This document shows, piece after piece, positions 32,105 to 54,800 of a DNA stretch of 64,000 nt. The DNA comes from Lepidostoma basale. Lineage: Eukaryota > Arthropoda > Insecta > Trichoptera > Lepidostomatidae. Under the pieces are notes generated by a model, which saw only the letters and a program-made list of their open reading frames with translations, was not told the DNA's origin and made no database searches. Within the stretch, counting starts at the first letter, position 1; each line of letters begins with the position of its first letter. Location: positions 1 through 64,000 of the forward strand of contig JAHDVF020001035.1 in the NCBI GenBank assembly GCA_022606425.2, in the 5' to 3' direction. The position numbers were made by a program, and so were the translations under genes.

Positions 32105-32925
32105 ATGTTTCTGTATATGAAAGAGTGTCAAATGCAAGTATTAGAAGTGAATGCGGTGCGAATGAAAGTGTTATGAACAAAATAATGGAAGGGTCGAAAA
32201 AGAAGGAAGCATGACAGTCTGCAACATTAGTGTAAACGGTAAAAATCTGGAACAAGTGGATGAATTTGTTTATAAAGGAAGTATGTTTACAAAGGATGGG
32301 AGGGTGGAGAATGATATTGAATGAAGGGTTGGGGCAGGCAACAGAGTAAATGGTGCACTTAAAGTGGTCATCGCAAACAAAAGCCTATCCAAAAATGCTA
32401 AGATGGCAGTGCATAATGAAGTTCTTGCGTCGACCCTTATATATGGAAGTGAAGCATGGAACTGACAAAAGAAGGATGAAAATAGAATAAATGCAGAAAA
32501 AATGAGATCTTTAAGATAAATATGTGGCAAATCTGTATATGATAGAGTGACAATTGCAAGTATAAGAAGTGAATGCGGTGCGAATGAAAGTGTTATGAAC
32601 AAAATAATGAAAGGGTCGTTAAGATGGTCTGGACACATGGAAAGAATGAGTGAAGAGAGAACGGTGAAGAAGGTATATGTAAACGACGTGAATGGAACTA
32701 GAAATAGAGGAAGGCCGAGGAAAACGTGGCACGATCAAATTAATCAAATATTGAATGTCGGTCACGTGAGGAGTCGGAGAAATCGACGTGCATGCATGAC
32801 AAGAAATATTAATGTAGAGGAAGCGAGAGAAGTATGTCAGGACAGAACAGTCTAGCGGTCCATTCTTTCTGCCTACCCCTCCGGGGAGACGGCGTGATGG
32901 TTAGTTAGTTGATTAGTTATATTCT
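32105..32925 (+). mobile_element. RTE-type LINE, RT C-terminal third
   Basis: From 32200 it follows the 5404 element from the TVCNISVN region, through YGSEAWN and MRSL, to the tail (frame 32547-32855, 102 codons) and the end GGCGTGATGGTTAGTTAG. The C-terminal frame is intact here (KKVYVNDVNGTRNRGRPRK), which reveals the missing base in the 5404 copy. A duplicated scrap of the same region (32108-32200) precedes it. Internal stops are present. Confidence 0.8.
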
Positions 32926-32934
32926 TCTTACAGA

Positions 32935-32992
32935 ATACACTTTATTATAATAAACATGTTTCGGACACAGAAGCCCTTCATCAGTGACATGA
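32935..32992 (-). ncRNA. Hammerhead-like core without stem I
   Basis: Minus: CUGAUGA, A, hairpin GGGC/GUCC, GAAAC, AU, GUU. The core is intact, but the 5' arm (AUGUCA) does not pair with the 3' arm (UAUUAUA) beyond one base. Truncated by the LINE end that begins at 32990. Confidence 0.4.
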
Positions 32993-33300
32993 TGCAGAGC
33001 AAGGGGGCATATATTATTTTATGCCCCAAATTGCCGCACAGAGGCCCTTCGAAGTTCTCCTGTATTGAAAGCGATTCGTCTTTTAAATGAGGTTGCAAAA
33101 GAGATAGACCTCTTTGGATGCAATTATGGCGAATTCGTAAATACCATTACGATAAAGGCAGCAAGGAAATAACTGGCATATTCCTATTCATAAGATTCTA
33201 TGTATATTTCCTTTGATATTCATTTTTTTCACCCTCTACATCGATTTGGCTCGCGCTGTAATTATGTAAGGAGTTTTTTCAACAAAATAATAATATTTGT
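32990..33300 (+). mobile_element. Jockey-like LINE 3' end, copy of 38640-38950
   Basis: GCAGAGCAAGGGGGCATATA, TATGCCCCAAATTGCCGCAC and TTTTTTCAACAAAATAATAA match 38650-38945 closely. 5'-truncated; the tail is AATAAT-like. Confidence 0.75.
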
Positions 33301-33505
33301 TTTTATGTATACAAATACTTGTAGACAAAAACTTGATTTTTACGCATTGCGGGTTAATCATTTTTAAGGATTAATTGTATCTCAATAGAGACGAAAATGT
33401 AAATTATTTTGTCATAAGTCCTGTAAACGCTTCGACTACCATATTCTGTATACAAATAATTTACATCTTCATCTCTATTGAGATACAATTAATCATTACA
33501 AATAA
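33300..33505. repeat. Family H fragment
   Basis: ACAAATACTTGTAGACAAAA at its start; inverted TTGTATCTCAATAGAGACGA (33376) and CATCTCTATTGAGATACAAT (33469) mark a short palindrome with most of the arm lost. Confidence 0.55.
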
Positions 33506-33589
33506 TAATAATATGATAAACTCTGACCCAACAGGCTATAGCGGCCTCCAAACCCTTTAGTGAAAAAGAATAAGAAGATTTTCACTGAA

Positions 33590-33599
33590 TTTATTTATT
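33590..33599 (-). promoter_or_regulatory. Candidate polyadenylation signals
   Basis: Two overlapping AATAAA on minus about 150 nt after the stop of the AANAT-like gene. The motif is common in AT-rich DNA, so support is positional. Confidence 0.35.
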
Positions 33600-33747
33600 T
33601 TCTCTATATGCGAAAATATATATGATTCAATGGATTTTTTGTAAGAATAATCCATGCATTTGGAGGCATACAGAATTGTTCGGTTTTTCATTTGTTAGAT
33701 ATTAAAGATTTTTGTTAAACTATAAGCGTTGTAAAATGTATGCACTC

Positions 33748-44156
<10,409 letters not shown>

Positions 44157-44164
44157 TTCACGGA

Positions 44165-44335
44165 AGAAATGCGACTATCTTATTTTTACAAAAAACGATG
44201 ATTTTGTTTTTAGAATAAAAATGACTGTCTTGTTTTCGGAATAAAAACGACGTTTTTTACAATAAAAGCGACTGTCTTGTTTTTACAATAAAAACGACTG
44301 ATTGTTTTTACAATAAACATTATTTGGTAAATTTA
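44165..44335. repeat. Imperfect tandem array just upstream of the AANAT-like start
   Basis: Four to five units of about 35 bp with GACTGTCTTG, TTTTTACAATAAAAAC-type sequence, ending 9 bp from the start codon (44156). Likely 5' UTR or promoter of the gene. Confidence 0.55.
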
Positions 44336-44439
44336 CGCAATCTAATATAAGATAGCGCTTTATCTACATCATGGCTGAATCTGACGTAAAGCAGATATTA
44401 AAATCTTTTCAATAAATTTTAAGATTATTTATTATTTCT

Positions 44440-45140
44440 TCCATCTTTCGGTGCCGTGTCAGGTCCCCCTATCGTTGGCGATCACGACAGCAAAGGCATC
44501 TCTATCCTGCGCAACTTGGATCAGGTTCTGAACTCTGGTCATTCCTGTCCATTATTTTATGTTCCACAGCCATGACAACTATTAACTCCCCGACGTCCCT
44601 CCAGTTTCCTATTAATATTTTTATTATTATTGTTATTATTTTGATGAATCGCTCTTTGCATCATGACAGCGTGAGCCGAATCGATGTTAATGATTTAGCT
44701 ATCATATTGATTCTTGTGATATGTGATAGGAAGCTAATCTATCGCCATTTTATTGTCACGTGAATTCTGCACCAGAGATATCTGTGAAATATCTACCTAA
44801 GAAGGTGGTTTTTCTCTCCCCTTATCACATGACCCAAATATGAAACCTTTCTAACTTTCACACTCGACTACAGCTCTATATTGGCTCTGGCTCTCTGTAG
44901 TACGTCTGCATTGCTGACCCTATCGGTCCACGGTATACAGAGCATACTGCGGTATATCCACATCTCAAACGCCTCCAACCGGTTCATTGCTTTCACTTTC
45001 AGAATACAAGTTTTACAACCATATAGTAGAATAGACCATATATAATATTTTATCATTATTTGTCTGAGGTTCAAGTTGAGATTGTCGTTGGAAAAGGAGG
45101 TTCTATTTATATGTTTACACAATTTTATCATCTTCTGAAC
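44440..45140 (-). mobile_element. LINE 3' fragment with nested SINE
   Basis: Minus frame 45131-44868 encodes NLNLRQIMIKYYIWSILLYG and RLEAFEMWIYRSMLCIPWTD; after the SINE at about 44690-44785 the tail continues to 44440 (GACAGGAATGACCAGAGTTC). Same family as 45447-45840 and 63490-64000. Confidence 0.7.
44690..44785 (-). mobile_element. SINE family 2, fragment
   Basis: Minus GGTGCAGAATTCACGTGACA then TAGATTAGCTTCCTATCAC; lies within the LINE fragment above. Confidence 0.55.
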
Positions 45141-45446
45141 ACCTTACAAAAATCTACTTATATGATATAATATTTACTTTCAAACGTTATGATGGAAATG
45201 CCTTTATTTCCCTTATATTAAAAAGGTGTTCTATTAAACATGACGAAAATATCATTTGACATGTAAAATAATATAATTTTTTTATGGATCCTTTGGATGG
45301 ATAATTTTTATACATACTTGACTCTTCTTATCTATATTTATATACAATGTCGTATACAGTGTCATACAAGTGAATTTATTCATATTCTTGAGCAGCTGGC
45401 TTACAAATTTGATTCATTCACGTCACCTTAGCTTCTCGCTTTATTT

Positions 45447-45840
45447 TTTCTTCTTCTTCTTCTTCAAGTGCTCTGTCCCACCTCAGCGAACCTATCCCTG
45501 TCCTGCGCCACTCGGAACAGCTCCTCTACACTTCGGATGCCGGTCCACTCCCTCACGTTTCGCAGCTAGGACATTCGTCTCCTTCCGGGCCCTCGGTGTC
45601 CCTCAATTTTCCCCTCCAACATCAGTTGGAGAAGGTGGTACTTTTCCCCACGCAGTATATGACCCAGATGTCAGATCTTTCGAACCTTGATAGTTGATAA
45701 CAGTTCCCTGTCAACTCTAGCTCGCCTCAGGACTTCGGTATTGGTAACCATGTCTGTTCAGGGAACTCTGAGCATTCGGAGATGGAGCCACATTTCAAAT
45801 GCTTCCAGTCTGTTCATTTAGTTAACTTTCAAGTTCCAAG
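45447..45840 (-). mobile_element. LINE 3' fragment
   Basis: Minus sense starts near LNEQTGSIENVAPSPNAQS-like sequence (45815) and runs through GAAGGAGACGAATGTCCTAG to (GAA)n at 45447-45460. Close relative of 63650-64000. Confidence 0.7.
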
Positions 45841-45910
45841 TTGTTTTTAATGCTACTTTATTTTTAATGCTTCGAAACAATATACAAAACTAATGTGATA
45901 CTGATTTATC

Positions 45911-46065
45911 CGGGTGGTAGTGTAGGTACAATAACGCTTGGGTTCTGATCCAGGGACTTGGGTTAAAGCCTAGACCCGTTTATTTCTTTATATGATAATG
46001 ATGAGCTGTTTACGGTCACATTGGAGATTGTTTCATAAAAAATATTGTTATATTCAAAGTAATAT
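45911..46065 (+). mobile_element. tRNA-derived SINE, family 1, copy d (decayed)
   Basis: CGGGTGGTAGTGTAGGTACA, GGGTTCTGATCCAGGG, GGTTAAAGCC (B box mutated) and TCACATTGGAGATTG. Confidence 0.65.
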
Positions 46066-46329
46066 TTTAATATCTTTGAAACTTAAGAATTTACATGAAA
46101 GACTTTCAACTATTTATTTTTCCTACCAAGAAGTTCTTAATTGCGAAATGCAAAATAGAATTTTAAATACTATAAGAAATTATACGAGTAAAGATAAACA
46201 AACACGTTACGATATTATAATAATCGATTGATGAGGGTTAATTTCAAATCATAATTGGTATTGTATACTGTTAAAATCTTACAATGCATAGTCAAAATAA
46301 CAACAATTATATATTTTTCTTCTTCTCTC

Positions 46330-46440
46330 TTTGCAATAACACTTTGTTTTTACATACAAATAAAATTTAATTAAATTACAAACATGTTTCGGGACTCAGA
46401 AGCACTTCATCAGTGTAATTAGAAATTTACATATGTAGTT
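46330..46440 (-). repeat. Family 3-like half element with hammerhead
   Basis: TAACACTTTGTTTTTACATA and AATTTAATTAAATTACAAAC resemble the left arm of 28240-28490. The right arm is not recognisable next to it. Confidence 0.5.
46374..46420 (-). ncRNA. Hammerhead motif, 7-bp stem I, weak stem II
   Basis: Minus: AAUUACA, CUGAUGA (46413-46407), A, GUGCUUCUGAGUCC, C, GAAAC, AU, GUU (46383-46381), UGUAAUU. Stem I is perfect over 7 bp and the core is intact with U at the cleavage site, an allowed NUH. Stem II pairs poorly. Confidence 0.55.
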
Positions 46441-46444
46441 TTCT

Positions 46445-47225
46445 GATTTTATGTGTAGTTTACTCTCTCACCAGAAACCGGTTGGTGTAACCAAATAAAA
46501 TGGTCTAGAAACAAATCCTAAAAGTGTATAATTATTTTATTTAATAATGTCAACCCCACAAATTAATTGCTTCATACGATAGTTTAAAAATTAAGTGTTG
46601 TTACAAAAAAATAAAATAAAATATAAAATTATGAATCCACAACACAAAGTAATGGTGAATAAAGAAGAAAAATAACACCATTTTAAAATAAATCTTAAAA
46701 CCATCTTTGCAAATCAATATAAAAAATCTGCGTACTTTTATTCTGATGGAAACATTTTTGTGAGAAGGAACTATTTCCGATTAACCTGTATTTACTTTGT
46801 TATTATGTACGTTAACGAAATCGCACGTTATTTCATACCGTAAGAACCCAAAGCTTAATATTTTATGAAACGCCCAGGTATCCATTCAAAAGCTCGATTC
46901 TTCTTTCGTGAAAGGTTTCCGATATAGATTGAATGGCTTTTACATTCTAAAAATAATTTTAGATTAGGAATTTCTTTTGAGACATGGATATAAATTCTTG
47001 CAAAACATCTCATTGAACTGCGGGGCAGAGGTAAGGGGTCGAAATAAAAAAAATGGTACACGCACATAGTAATTATAAGTTATTTTTAGATTTTATCAAT
47101 CTTACATATACTGACTGCAATAACAAATATTAATGAATTAATATTGATTTGCTGATAGTAGAATAAATGAATGTTTTTTTTCCAGGTATCATTTGCAAAG
47201 GCGAAATTTCAGAAAAATGATCGGA
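46445..47225. other. No firmly supported feature
   Basis: AT-rich; a scrap near 46560-46690 (CCACAACACAAAGTAATGG) resembles sequence flanking 28490. Confidence 0.35.
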
Positions 47226-47229
47226 GCAA

Positions 47230-47590
47230 CCATAATGAGTGACATCTCCAGGCGGTTTCTAGCAATGCGGTAAATGGCGGTAGCCTTTCACATTGCGTTA
47301 AAAATATCTTCTGCTTAATGCTTAAAATACAATCTTCATAGATGGCGTTAGTGTGTAGACTGAATATACTACCATGTAAATGGTGGTGTTGGAGATTAAC
47401 ATATATACAACTTCCAAAAATTTGTCAGACATGGTGGTCATAAGAAAAAATAAGGTGGAATGGGGATTGTTGTATTACATAAAGCGTGCGCTTAATCCAA
47501 CCAATGACACAGTTCATAAGTCCTATAAACACCTTGATCAACCATACTCTGTTTCCAATTTGAATCTTTGTCTCTATTGAGATACAATTG
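47230..47590 (-). repeat. Family H foldback arm
   Basis: CATAGATGGCGTTAGTGTGT, CATAAAGCGTGCGCTTAATC and CTCTATTGAGATACAATTGA; single arm, similar in extent to 24920-25318. Confidence 0.6.
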
Positions 47591-47599
47591 ATTCTCATA

Positions 47600-48345
47600 T
47601 TATTATAATTTAAACTTTCTTCATTCCACTTTTTATTTCTTCCTCTTTTAGACCTTTGGTCTGTTCCTGTAATCAGTCTTGCCTCTCTTGGGAGGTTGAC
47701 TCCCAACTATCCCTCCATATCTTTGGTGGCCTTCCAGGGGGACAGTAGCCGGCAGGAATCTAATCCGCCACAGCGTGAGGGATCCATCCTCTACAAATGC
47801 GCATTCCAGTATCAACTGAGTTGTCTGCCCAATCTCACGACATCTTCCACCTCATGTATTCCGCGGATAGCCGTGTAACTTTTTATTTCTTCTTCTTTTA
47901 TATTATTATTCTCAGTGTAGGCCTAGTGGCCTGTTTCTTAAGAGGAATTGGCCTCTTGCGAAGTCGACTCCCAGTTGTCGATCCATCTCTTTGGTGGAAT
48001 GCCCGGTGGTCGTCTACCACGAGGCTGAGTCTGTATGGATCCATTCTCCTCACGTGTGCATACCAGTATCTTCTCCTTTGCCTTCCTCATCTAACGATAT
48101 CCTCGACCTTGCATATCTCCCTTATCCGTGTATTCCTTATCAACTCTTACAGTGTCTTGCCAGATATATTTCTGAGCGTCTTCATTTCTGACAATCTGAG
48201 CTCGTTTTTTGTGATTGTGGTGTCCGTCCTGCACTCGATCCCATAAGTCATTAAGGGTCGCACACAAGTCTTATAAATTTTCAATTTGCTGCTTCATGTC
48301 AGGGTTTTTTCCAGATTGGATTCTTCAAGCATTCTGAAATGACCG
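47600..48345 (-). mobile_element. Two tandem LINE 3' remnants
   Basis: On minus both 47880-47620 and 48340-47885 end with a GGGAGTCGACTTCG/GGGAGTCAACCTCC-type block and AAAAGAAGAAGAAAT tails. They encode degraded KRW-type C-terminal tails. Family unassigned. Confidence 0.45.
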
Positions 48346-48784
48346 CAGCCTTGTTTACTTGCCCCATCACTTCATATGGAAGATGCGTTTTCCCACACAA
48401 GCCCACACCCATATATCAAAAAATTTCCACCTTTTTATTTCCATTACTTTTATTATTCATATTACTTTTATACCATCAATCTCGTTTCATACTATCGTCT
48501 GTTAATTATTATTTTATATTTGGTGTAGTATGTAATTGGCCTTTATTTTTCGAAGTGTTTTTTTTTCTTCCTAATAACATACATATTATTGAAATCGCTG
48601 TATGTAACTCTAAAAAATAAATAAATATCCCTATATGTAATATTAAACATGTCAGTTATATACTTTGATTTAATAAGTGAAAAAACAATGTTAAACATTT
48701 TTGATTATTTATTGTTTCATGAAAAATAATGTAAAACTTTATATTAAATAATTGATACTAATGAAAAAAAAAATTCTAAGTGTT

Positions 48785-48977
48785 TTTCTTTCTAATTCTA
48801 TTTTTAATTTATTTTAAATACCAAAGATTTAAAACAATTATGTTAGAATTTATTTTAAACAATTATGTGAGCAGAAATTAGGTGATTGTTATGAAGAAGG
48901 AATCTGGTCGTGTCCAGGCTTGAACCCAAGTACCCTGGATCAGGAGCCAAGAGTTCTATCCCCTAGACCACCACTCG
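48785..48977 (-). mobile_element. tRNA-derived SINE, family 1, copy e
   Basis: On plus: GTCGTGTCCAGGCTTGAACC, CTGGATCAGGAGCCAAGAGT, ending CCACCACTCG. T-rich start is the A-tail. Confidence 0.8.
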
Positions 48978-49139
48978 TTAAATAAATCAATGAATAAATA
49001 CTGAATTTCAATTTCCACAAATATTATTTGTAAATAGGCCGGATTTTCGGATTTGTAAATAATATTTCAAATAAATTTGTTAATATCGTTGCCCCGATTG
49101 TAAAGGAATTAAACATTCGAAATATGTCTGCAACAATTT

Positions 49140-49292
49140 ACTAACTAACTAACAAACTAACCATCACGCCGTCTCCCCGAAAGGGTAGGCAGAAAGAATG
49201 GGCTGTCACACTTTAACCGATGCGGCACTCCATCCTTCTCTTTTCGCCCCGCGGGAGACGCGGTGTGATGGGTTGCGAACCTCATCGCCAAA
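49140..49292 (-). mobile_element. RTE-derived miniature element
   Basis: Minus: GGCGATGAGGTTCGCAACCC to GGAGTGCCGCATCGGTTAAA, then GTGTGACAGCCCATTC and the RTE end with (GTTA/GTTTGTTAG) tail. Same fusion junction as 21208 and 34755. Confidence 0.8.
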
Positions 49293-49299
49293 ATAAATC

Positions 49300-50880
49300 A
49301 AAATAGATCTTCCAACATCCACAAAATAAATCTAAAACAAATAATATAAATTACAATGATATAAAATAAAATAACAAAATAAAAATAATTTAACACAAAA
49401 TGTTATTTTTAGACGGTGCACATATTGTCTATTATATGATTTAATTAATGTTTCACGTATCCACCTTTTTTAAATAAGCAGTAATTAGGCACTTAAAACC
49501 AACCAACACCAGCAAGAACTTTAAAAGAACATTGAAGAAATTATTCAAATTGTCATTGGAACAAATGAAAAATTTATTTTTACACTTGTAAAAATTATTT
49601 ATATAAACGAAAAAACTTGTATAATTTTGACATCTTAACAGTACAAACGAATTACGTGTCACAATTAACTATTATAAAGTGCGGCAACAATCAAATTGAC
49701 CAAAACAATTCACTTATACACGTAATTTCTCCAAATGTACGGGAGCACCGCATGAACAGAACAATTTACTATAAAGTGTTAAAAACAGAATTAGAGTTCA
49801 TATGTAACGAAATGATCATTTTGATAAAAAAAATTGAATTTTATTAAGTGACACCACTGACATAAATATTGGCATTTATGATAAAAGGTTTTCCGTCATA
49901 AAAAATCTTTATATTAAAACAAAACGGATAATAGAAAGTTATAAAACATTATTCGTAGTTCTGAAAAACGTTAAATGTCTTTCGTTTACATCGAAATATC
50001 TTAGTACATAATATATTAATATACATTGTTTTTATTAAGCATTTGTTTATTTTACCAAAAGAATTGACAATCTCTTATTCGTATGATACCATTTATCTAC
50101 CTGAGTAGTTAGAGATTACGTAAATCACAAAGATTATAAAAATTTGATTCGTTTCGTTTCTTTGTGAATTTTTATTCAAACCATTTTAAAGTAGAAAGCA
50201 GCGCAGTCCAAGAAAACTGGAAACTTGTCAGTGAGGTAAAGTGGGGTAACGTTTTCACCGCTGTGAGCTTTCAAACTTCGTTATCTTTTATGTAATAAAA
50301 TTCCCAAAGCACTAATTTCTGACCAGCCGAGCGTGGCGAGATACCCCGCTTTTCTAAACATCAATGGATGTTCGTATTTTTTTACAATTTTTAAATCTGT
50401 GCAAAAAAACAAGCTTTTATGAATCGATTATTGTTTTTTTTTTATGGAAATATAATACACAGTGGATTACGACAGTTTAATTAATGTGTCCAATTAACTA
50501 AATAATTATATATTTTTTTTCTAAACCATATCCGTACCAAACTTCTCAATCAAAAACAATGATTGAGCATAAAAATGAATTTTATATTTTTTCATAATAA
50601 TAAGAGGTGGTAGTTTTTAGTTTGCGAGAAGAACGTTGGTGAAAGATAATTTATTATTTCATTGATGATGAGAGGCATCTTTATGATTTTATTGAAATGG
50701 ATAAGGTTAAAATATACATACCTACTTGATTTGTTAGACTACAAAAAATGGTAAATAAAAATTATTCACCACGTGGAAAACGGTGTTCTCCGAAGTAATT
50801 TTAAAGTCTGAGAAGATGAAATAATACGGTTTGGGGTGTTTACAATGAAATATTTATATAAAACATTTTTTTAGATGTAT
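49300..50880. other. No supported feature
   Basis: AT-rich with short chance ORFs (for example 49453-49662 and 49617-49847, on opposite strands and overlapping). No repeats recognised. A block at 50210-50360 has mixed composition. Confidence 0.35.
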
Positions 50881-50899
50881 ATGCTTTTTTAATATATAC

Positions 50900-51030
50900 G
50901 AGTATTTATTGTTTCTTGAATAATGATGTAAAACGCTATATTAAATAATTAAAACGAATGAAAACGATTGTTTTCAAAAAGTTTCATTATATTTTATGGG
51001 AATAACACGTTTCGCTTTGTTTTTATCAAA
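50900..51030. repeat. Foldback family 5 left arm
   Basis: TTATTGTTTCTTGAATAATG, AACGAATGAAAACGATTG and AATAACACGTTTCGCTTTG. No partner arm before the BEL insertion. Confidence 0.5.
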
Positions 51031-51118
51031 TGCTGAAAGCCATACCAAATGTAGAGAGAATTAAGCACGTTATTATTTATAAACCCGATTTAATTAAGCA
51101 CAATATTGTTATTAAGAT

Positions 51119-51811
51119 TGTTGCGTACGTAAGTGGACTGTATTGACTTTTCTATAGGTCGCAGGTCCCTGCAGGCTCCGGAGCGTAGTGATACTTTTAA
51201 TTTCGAAGAGAAAGGTAGAGATACGATTTATATTCGAAGAGAAAGGCAGAGATACGTTTCGTAGTAGTAGTAGCAGGTAGAAGTCTTCAGGTAGTAGTGG
51301 AGCAGAGAGGTGACTTGACCGAGAAAACCGAGACGCTTAAGTACCCGCCAGCGATACCGTGTTGTCGACGATCAGTGTTAATTATGATCACTTGTAATTA
51401 GTCGCTGAAAGCGGGCTCGGTGATTGGCTATTGAACGGCGTCTGTGATTGGTCGCCGCCGCGAGGCCTCGCGGCATATTTACGTGCCGGCCGGGTACTCG
51501 GCTCTGTTTGCTTGCTACACCGTCCGTCTGGCAGATGTACTCAAAATGTTTCCTCGGTAAAATCCGTAATTTCTATTTGACTCCTGCGAGACTTCGTACG
51601 CTGCTACACTCATTTATTTCACAATACAAATCATACAATACACAAAGAACAACATCAATAATGAAATATAAATGAAATATAAAATAAACTTAAATATTAA
51701 ACAATTCTCTATTATCTTTAGGACATATAAGTCTTTATTATTTTACAAACATATAAATCATACAACATATTATTCCTATTTAAAACGTGGAGGAGAATCC
51801 GGTCCGTTACA
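51119..51811 (-). repeat. BEL/Pao 3' LTR
   Basis: TG...CA ends; follows the polypurine tract on minus. Contains a chance 75-codon plus-strand ORF that is repeated in the other LTR. Confidence 0.95.
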
Positions 51812-51824
51812 CTCCCCCCGTGGA
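51812..51824 (-). other. BEL/Pao polypurine tract
   Basis: ACGGGGGGAG directly precedes the 3' LTR on minus, the usual site of plus-strand priming. Confidence 0.7.
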
Positions 51825-51827
51825 GCG

Positions 51828-54800
51828 CTAGCCTTCACCCTCAGCATGATCGGATTCTGGTTCTTCCCTGTGGATGATGACCAGCTTGATCACGGGGCGA
51901 GTGTACTCCGCCTGTGTCGTCTTGATAGTTGCCGTGCGGACTTGTCCGTCGGCTGCCGTGTGAACTGCCGTGATGATCCCGCGGGGCCAGCGGTTGCGCG
52001 GGAGTCCTGGGTCGATGATTACCGCCAGGTCTCCTACGCGGGCGGGGTCCTGTCGTGTGTGCCACTTCGAGCGGCGCGCTAGAGTGGGCAAGTATTCTTT
52101 CATCCACCTACGCCAAAACATGTCGGCGAAACGTTGAGCTTTCTGCCACTCTTTTTTAAGACATATTTTCTCGTCTGCTCTTTGGTAATGCGCCAGGTGG
52201 GGCATCAGCCCCGCTGTGCCTATTAAGAAGTGGTTAGGGGTGAGCGGTGCCTCGTCCCTATGGTCCACGGAGATGTGGGTTAAAGGCCGGTTGTTCACTG
52301 TAAATTCTACTTCCGCCAGTGCAGTTTTCAATGTTTCTTCGTGGGGATGTCGATCTTTTAGCATTGTTTCTAGGCCGATTTTAACTGATCGAATGAGTCG
52401 CTCCCAGCAGCCTCCCATGTGTGGTGCTGCCGGGGGAATAAACTTCCACTCAACGCCGCGGTTAGCGAGTGCGGCTTGAAAGTCGTCGCTTGCGGTGAAT
52501 TCTTTTATAGCCATCCTCATCTCCGCGGCAGCTCCTCGTAGGTTCGTCCCGTTATCCGAGTAGATGGTGGTCGGATGACCCCTTCTGGCTGCCAGTCTTC
52601 GGATCGCCTGTATGGCCGAGTCGCTAGTTAGCGAATGCGCAATCTCGAGGTGTACTGCGCGTGTGGCAAGACATGTGAATAACACACCGTATCGTTTTTC
52701 GTGTCTTCGCCCTACTGTGACGGAGATTGGCCCGAAGAAGTCCATTCCGCTTCGGGTGAAGGGAGCCTCCCTTGCTGTCGTCCTGTCAATCGGGAGAGGG
52801 GCCATTTGCGGGGCGGTGGGTGTACCTCTTTTCAATCGGCAAACCACGCATTGTCTTGTGATTTGGCGGATTGCGGATCGTTGCCCCAATATGTAGAATT
52901 GTGCCAATGTGTCGCTGAGCGTGCGCTCTGCGCTCCCGTGCCCCGCTCGCTCGTGGTAGTGCCGGATCACAAGGCGCGTGTAAGGATGCCTTCCATCTAG
53001 TATTATCGGACTTTGCTGACCGACGGGTAGGTCCGGGTTTATTAGGCGCGATCCCATTCGCAATATTCCGTGGCAATCGGCGAATATGTTTAACTGACTG
53101 AGGCGACTGTTCCTCGGGATCGTTTTCTGCGCTTTAATGTTGATGACTTCTTCGGTAAAGGACTCTAGTTGCGAGTGCTTTATCCAAGATATCTCGGCCA
53201 GAGATATCTCCCCTGCGGTCAGTTCCGTTCGTCCAGGCATGTACGCAGGGGATCTGCATCTTCCTATGAACCTGCGTACCCATCCAGTGGCTCGTATCAG
53301 CCTTGACCAGGATGAGAAACGGGAGATGTCAGGCAGGCTGTTGGCCGTGGTCACTGTGGTCACGGTGGTCCCAACAAAGCGTTTCCTCTCGAGGTCTTCA
53401 TCCTTGGGTAGGGCGGCTCGTTCTGTTGGCCATCCTTCTTCTTTATTTTTTAAGAATGGTGGTCCCTTGAACCATCTTCCCTCCGGTGTCACGTCGGGAA
53501 GGCTGCCATCTCGCGTTCCCAAGTCGGCTGGATTTAATTTAGAGGGCACCCATCTCCAGTCCGCCGGGGTGGTTGTCTCGTCGATTTCACCGAGTCTGTT
53601 AGCCACGAAGGTGGAGTAGGTGCGGGGATCCGAACGGAGCCAGCACAGAACAGTGGTGGAGTCCGTCCAGTAGACGGAGCGGTTTATCCGACATGTCGTT
53701 TCATTCCGGATGGTGGCGGCCAGTCTTGCCGCGATGAGTGCCGCTTGCAGCTCCAGCCTTGGAATCGACGTAGCTCGCAGTGGTGCCACTCGGGCTTTGC
53801 TGGCGACGAGTCTCACGTGCCTCCCCCCGTCTTGCACGAGGTACGCTACGGCGCAATACGCTAACTCCGAAGCGTCACAGAATACGTGCAGCGTAGCGTT
53901 CTCGTCCTTTTTGAGTGTGACACACCGTGGAATTGTGAAAGGGGTGGTGGTCATCAGCTGCAGCCACTCCTCCCATTTAGTTTGTTGGGCCGCGGGTATC
54001 TCTTCGTCCCAGTCGATTCGTAGGCGCCATATTTCCTGCAGTAGGATCTTTCCACGTACTAGTAGGCATGTCAGGAATCCGAGAGGATCAAAGATCCGCA
54101 TCACTGTGCTTAGCACTCGCCTCTTTGTCGGCACCTCTTCCTCGATTTCTTTGAGTGAGCCGAGGTCGAATGCAAACGTGTCGCTCGTGGGGTTCCACGA
54201 GAGTCCGAGGACTCGCTCGGTCGCCGTGCCTTGCGACATAGTTATGAGATCTTTGCGCGTCGTAGTTGAGTCGAGGATTCTCCTGTCGTTTGAGGTCCAA
54301 TTTGTTAAGTAGAATCCTCCGCTGCTAAGGACCTCGGTTATGTCCTTTGCAATCTCTATAGCCTCAGTGAGTGAATCCGTGGCATCCAGGAAATCATCCA
54401 TATAAAACTTCCTCGTGATGGCGTCTGCTGCGGCTGGGTGAGTATGTCTGTGGTTATCGGCGATCAGATTCCTTACGTACTGCGCCGAGCTGGGCGAGCA
54501 CGTCGCTCCGAAAATCATCGACGTCATTACGTACTCTTTGATTTCGTCGCCGGGGTTTTCTCTCCATAAGAACCGCTGAGAGTCCTGATCCTCTTCCCTG
54601 ATCTTTATCTGCAGGAACATCTCTCGGATGTCTGCCGCCATAGCAATCTTGCCCTCCCGGAATCGGATGATATTTCCCATTAATGATGACAGTAGGTCGG
54701 GACCCGGGAGCAACCTATCGTTTAGGCTGACGCCGCGGCACTTGCTCGCCGCGTCGAACACGATCCGTAATTTGCCCGGTTTCTGGGGATGTATCACTGC

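Noticed and set aside
51448..51675. 75-codon ORF, repeated identically at 58097-58324
   Set aside because: It lies inside the two LTRs on the antisense strand; identity comes from LTR duplication, not from a gene.
53710..54312. 200-codon plus ORF in the BEL element
   Set aside because: Shadow of the pol frame; no independent domain.
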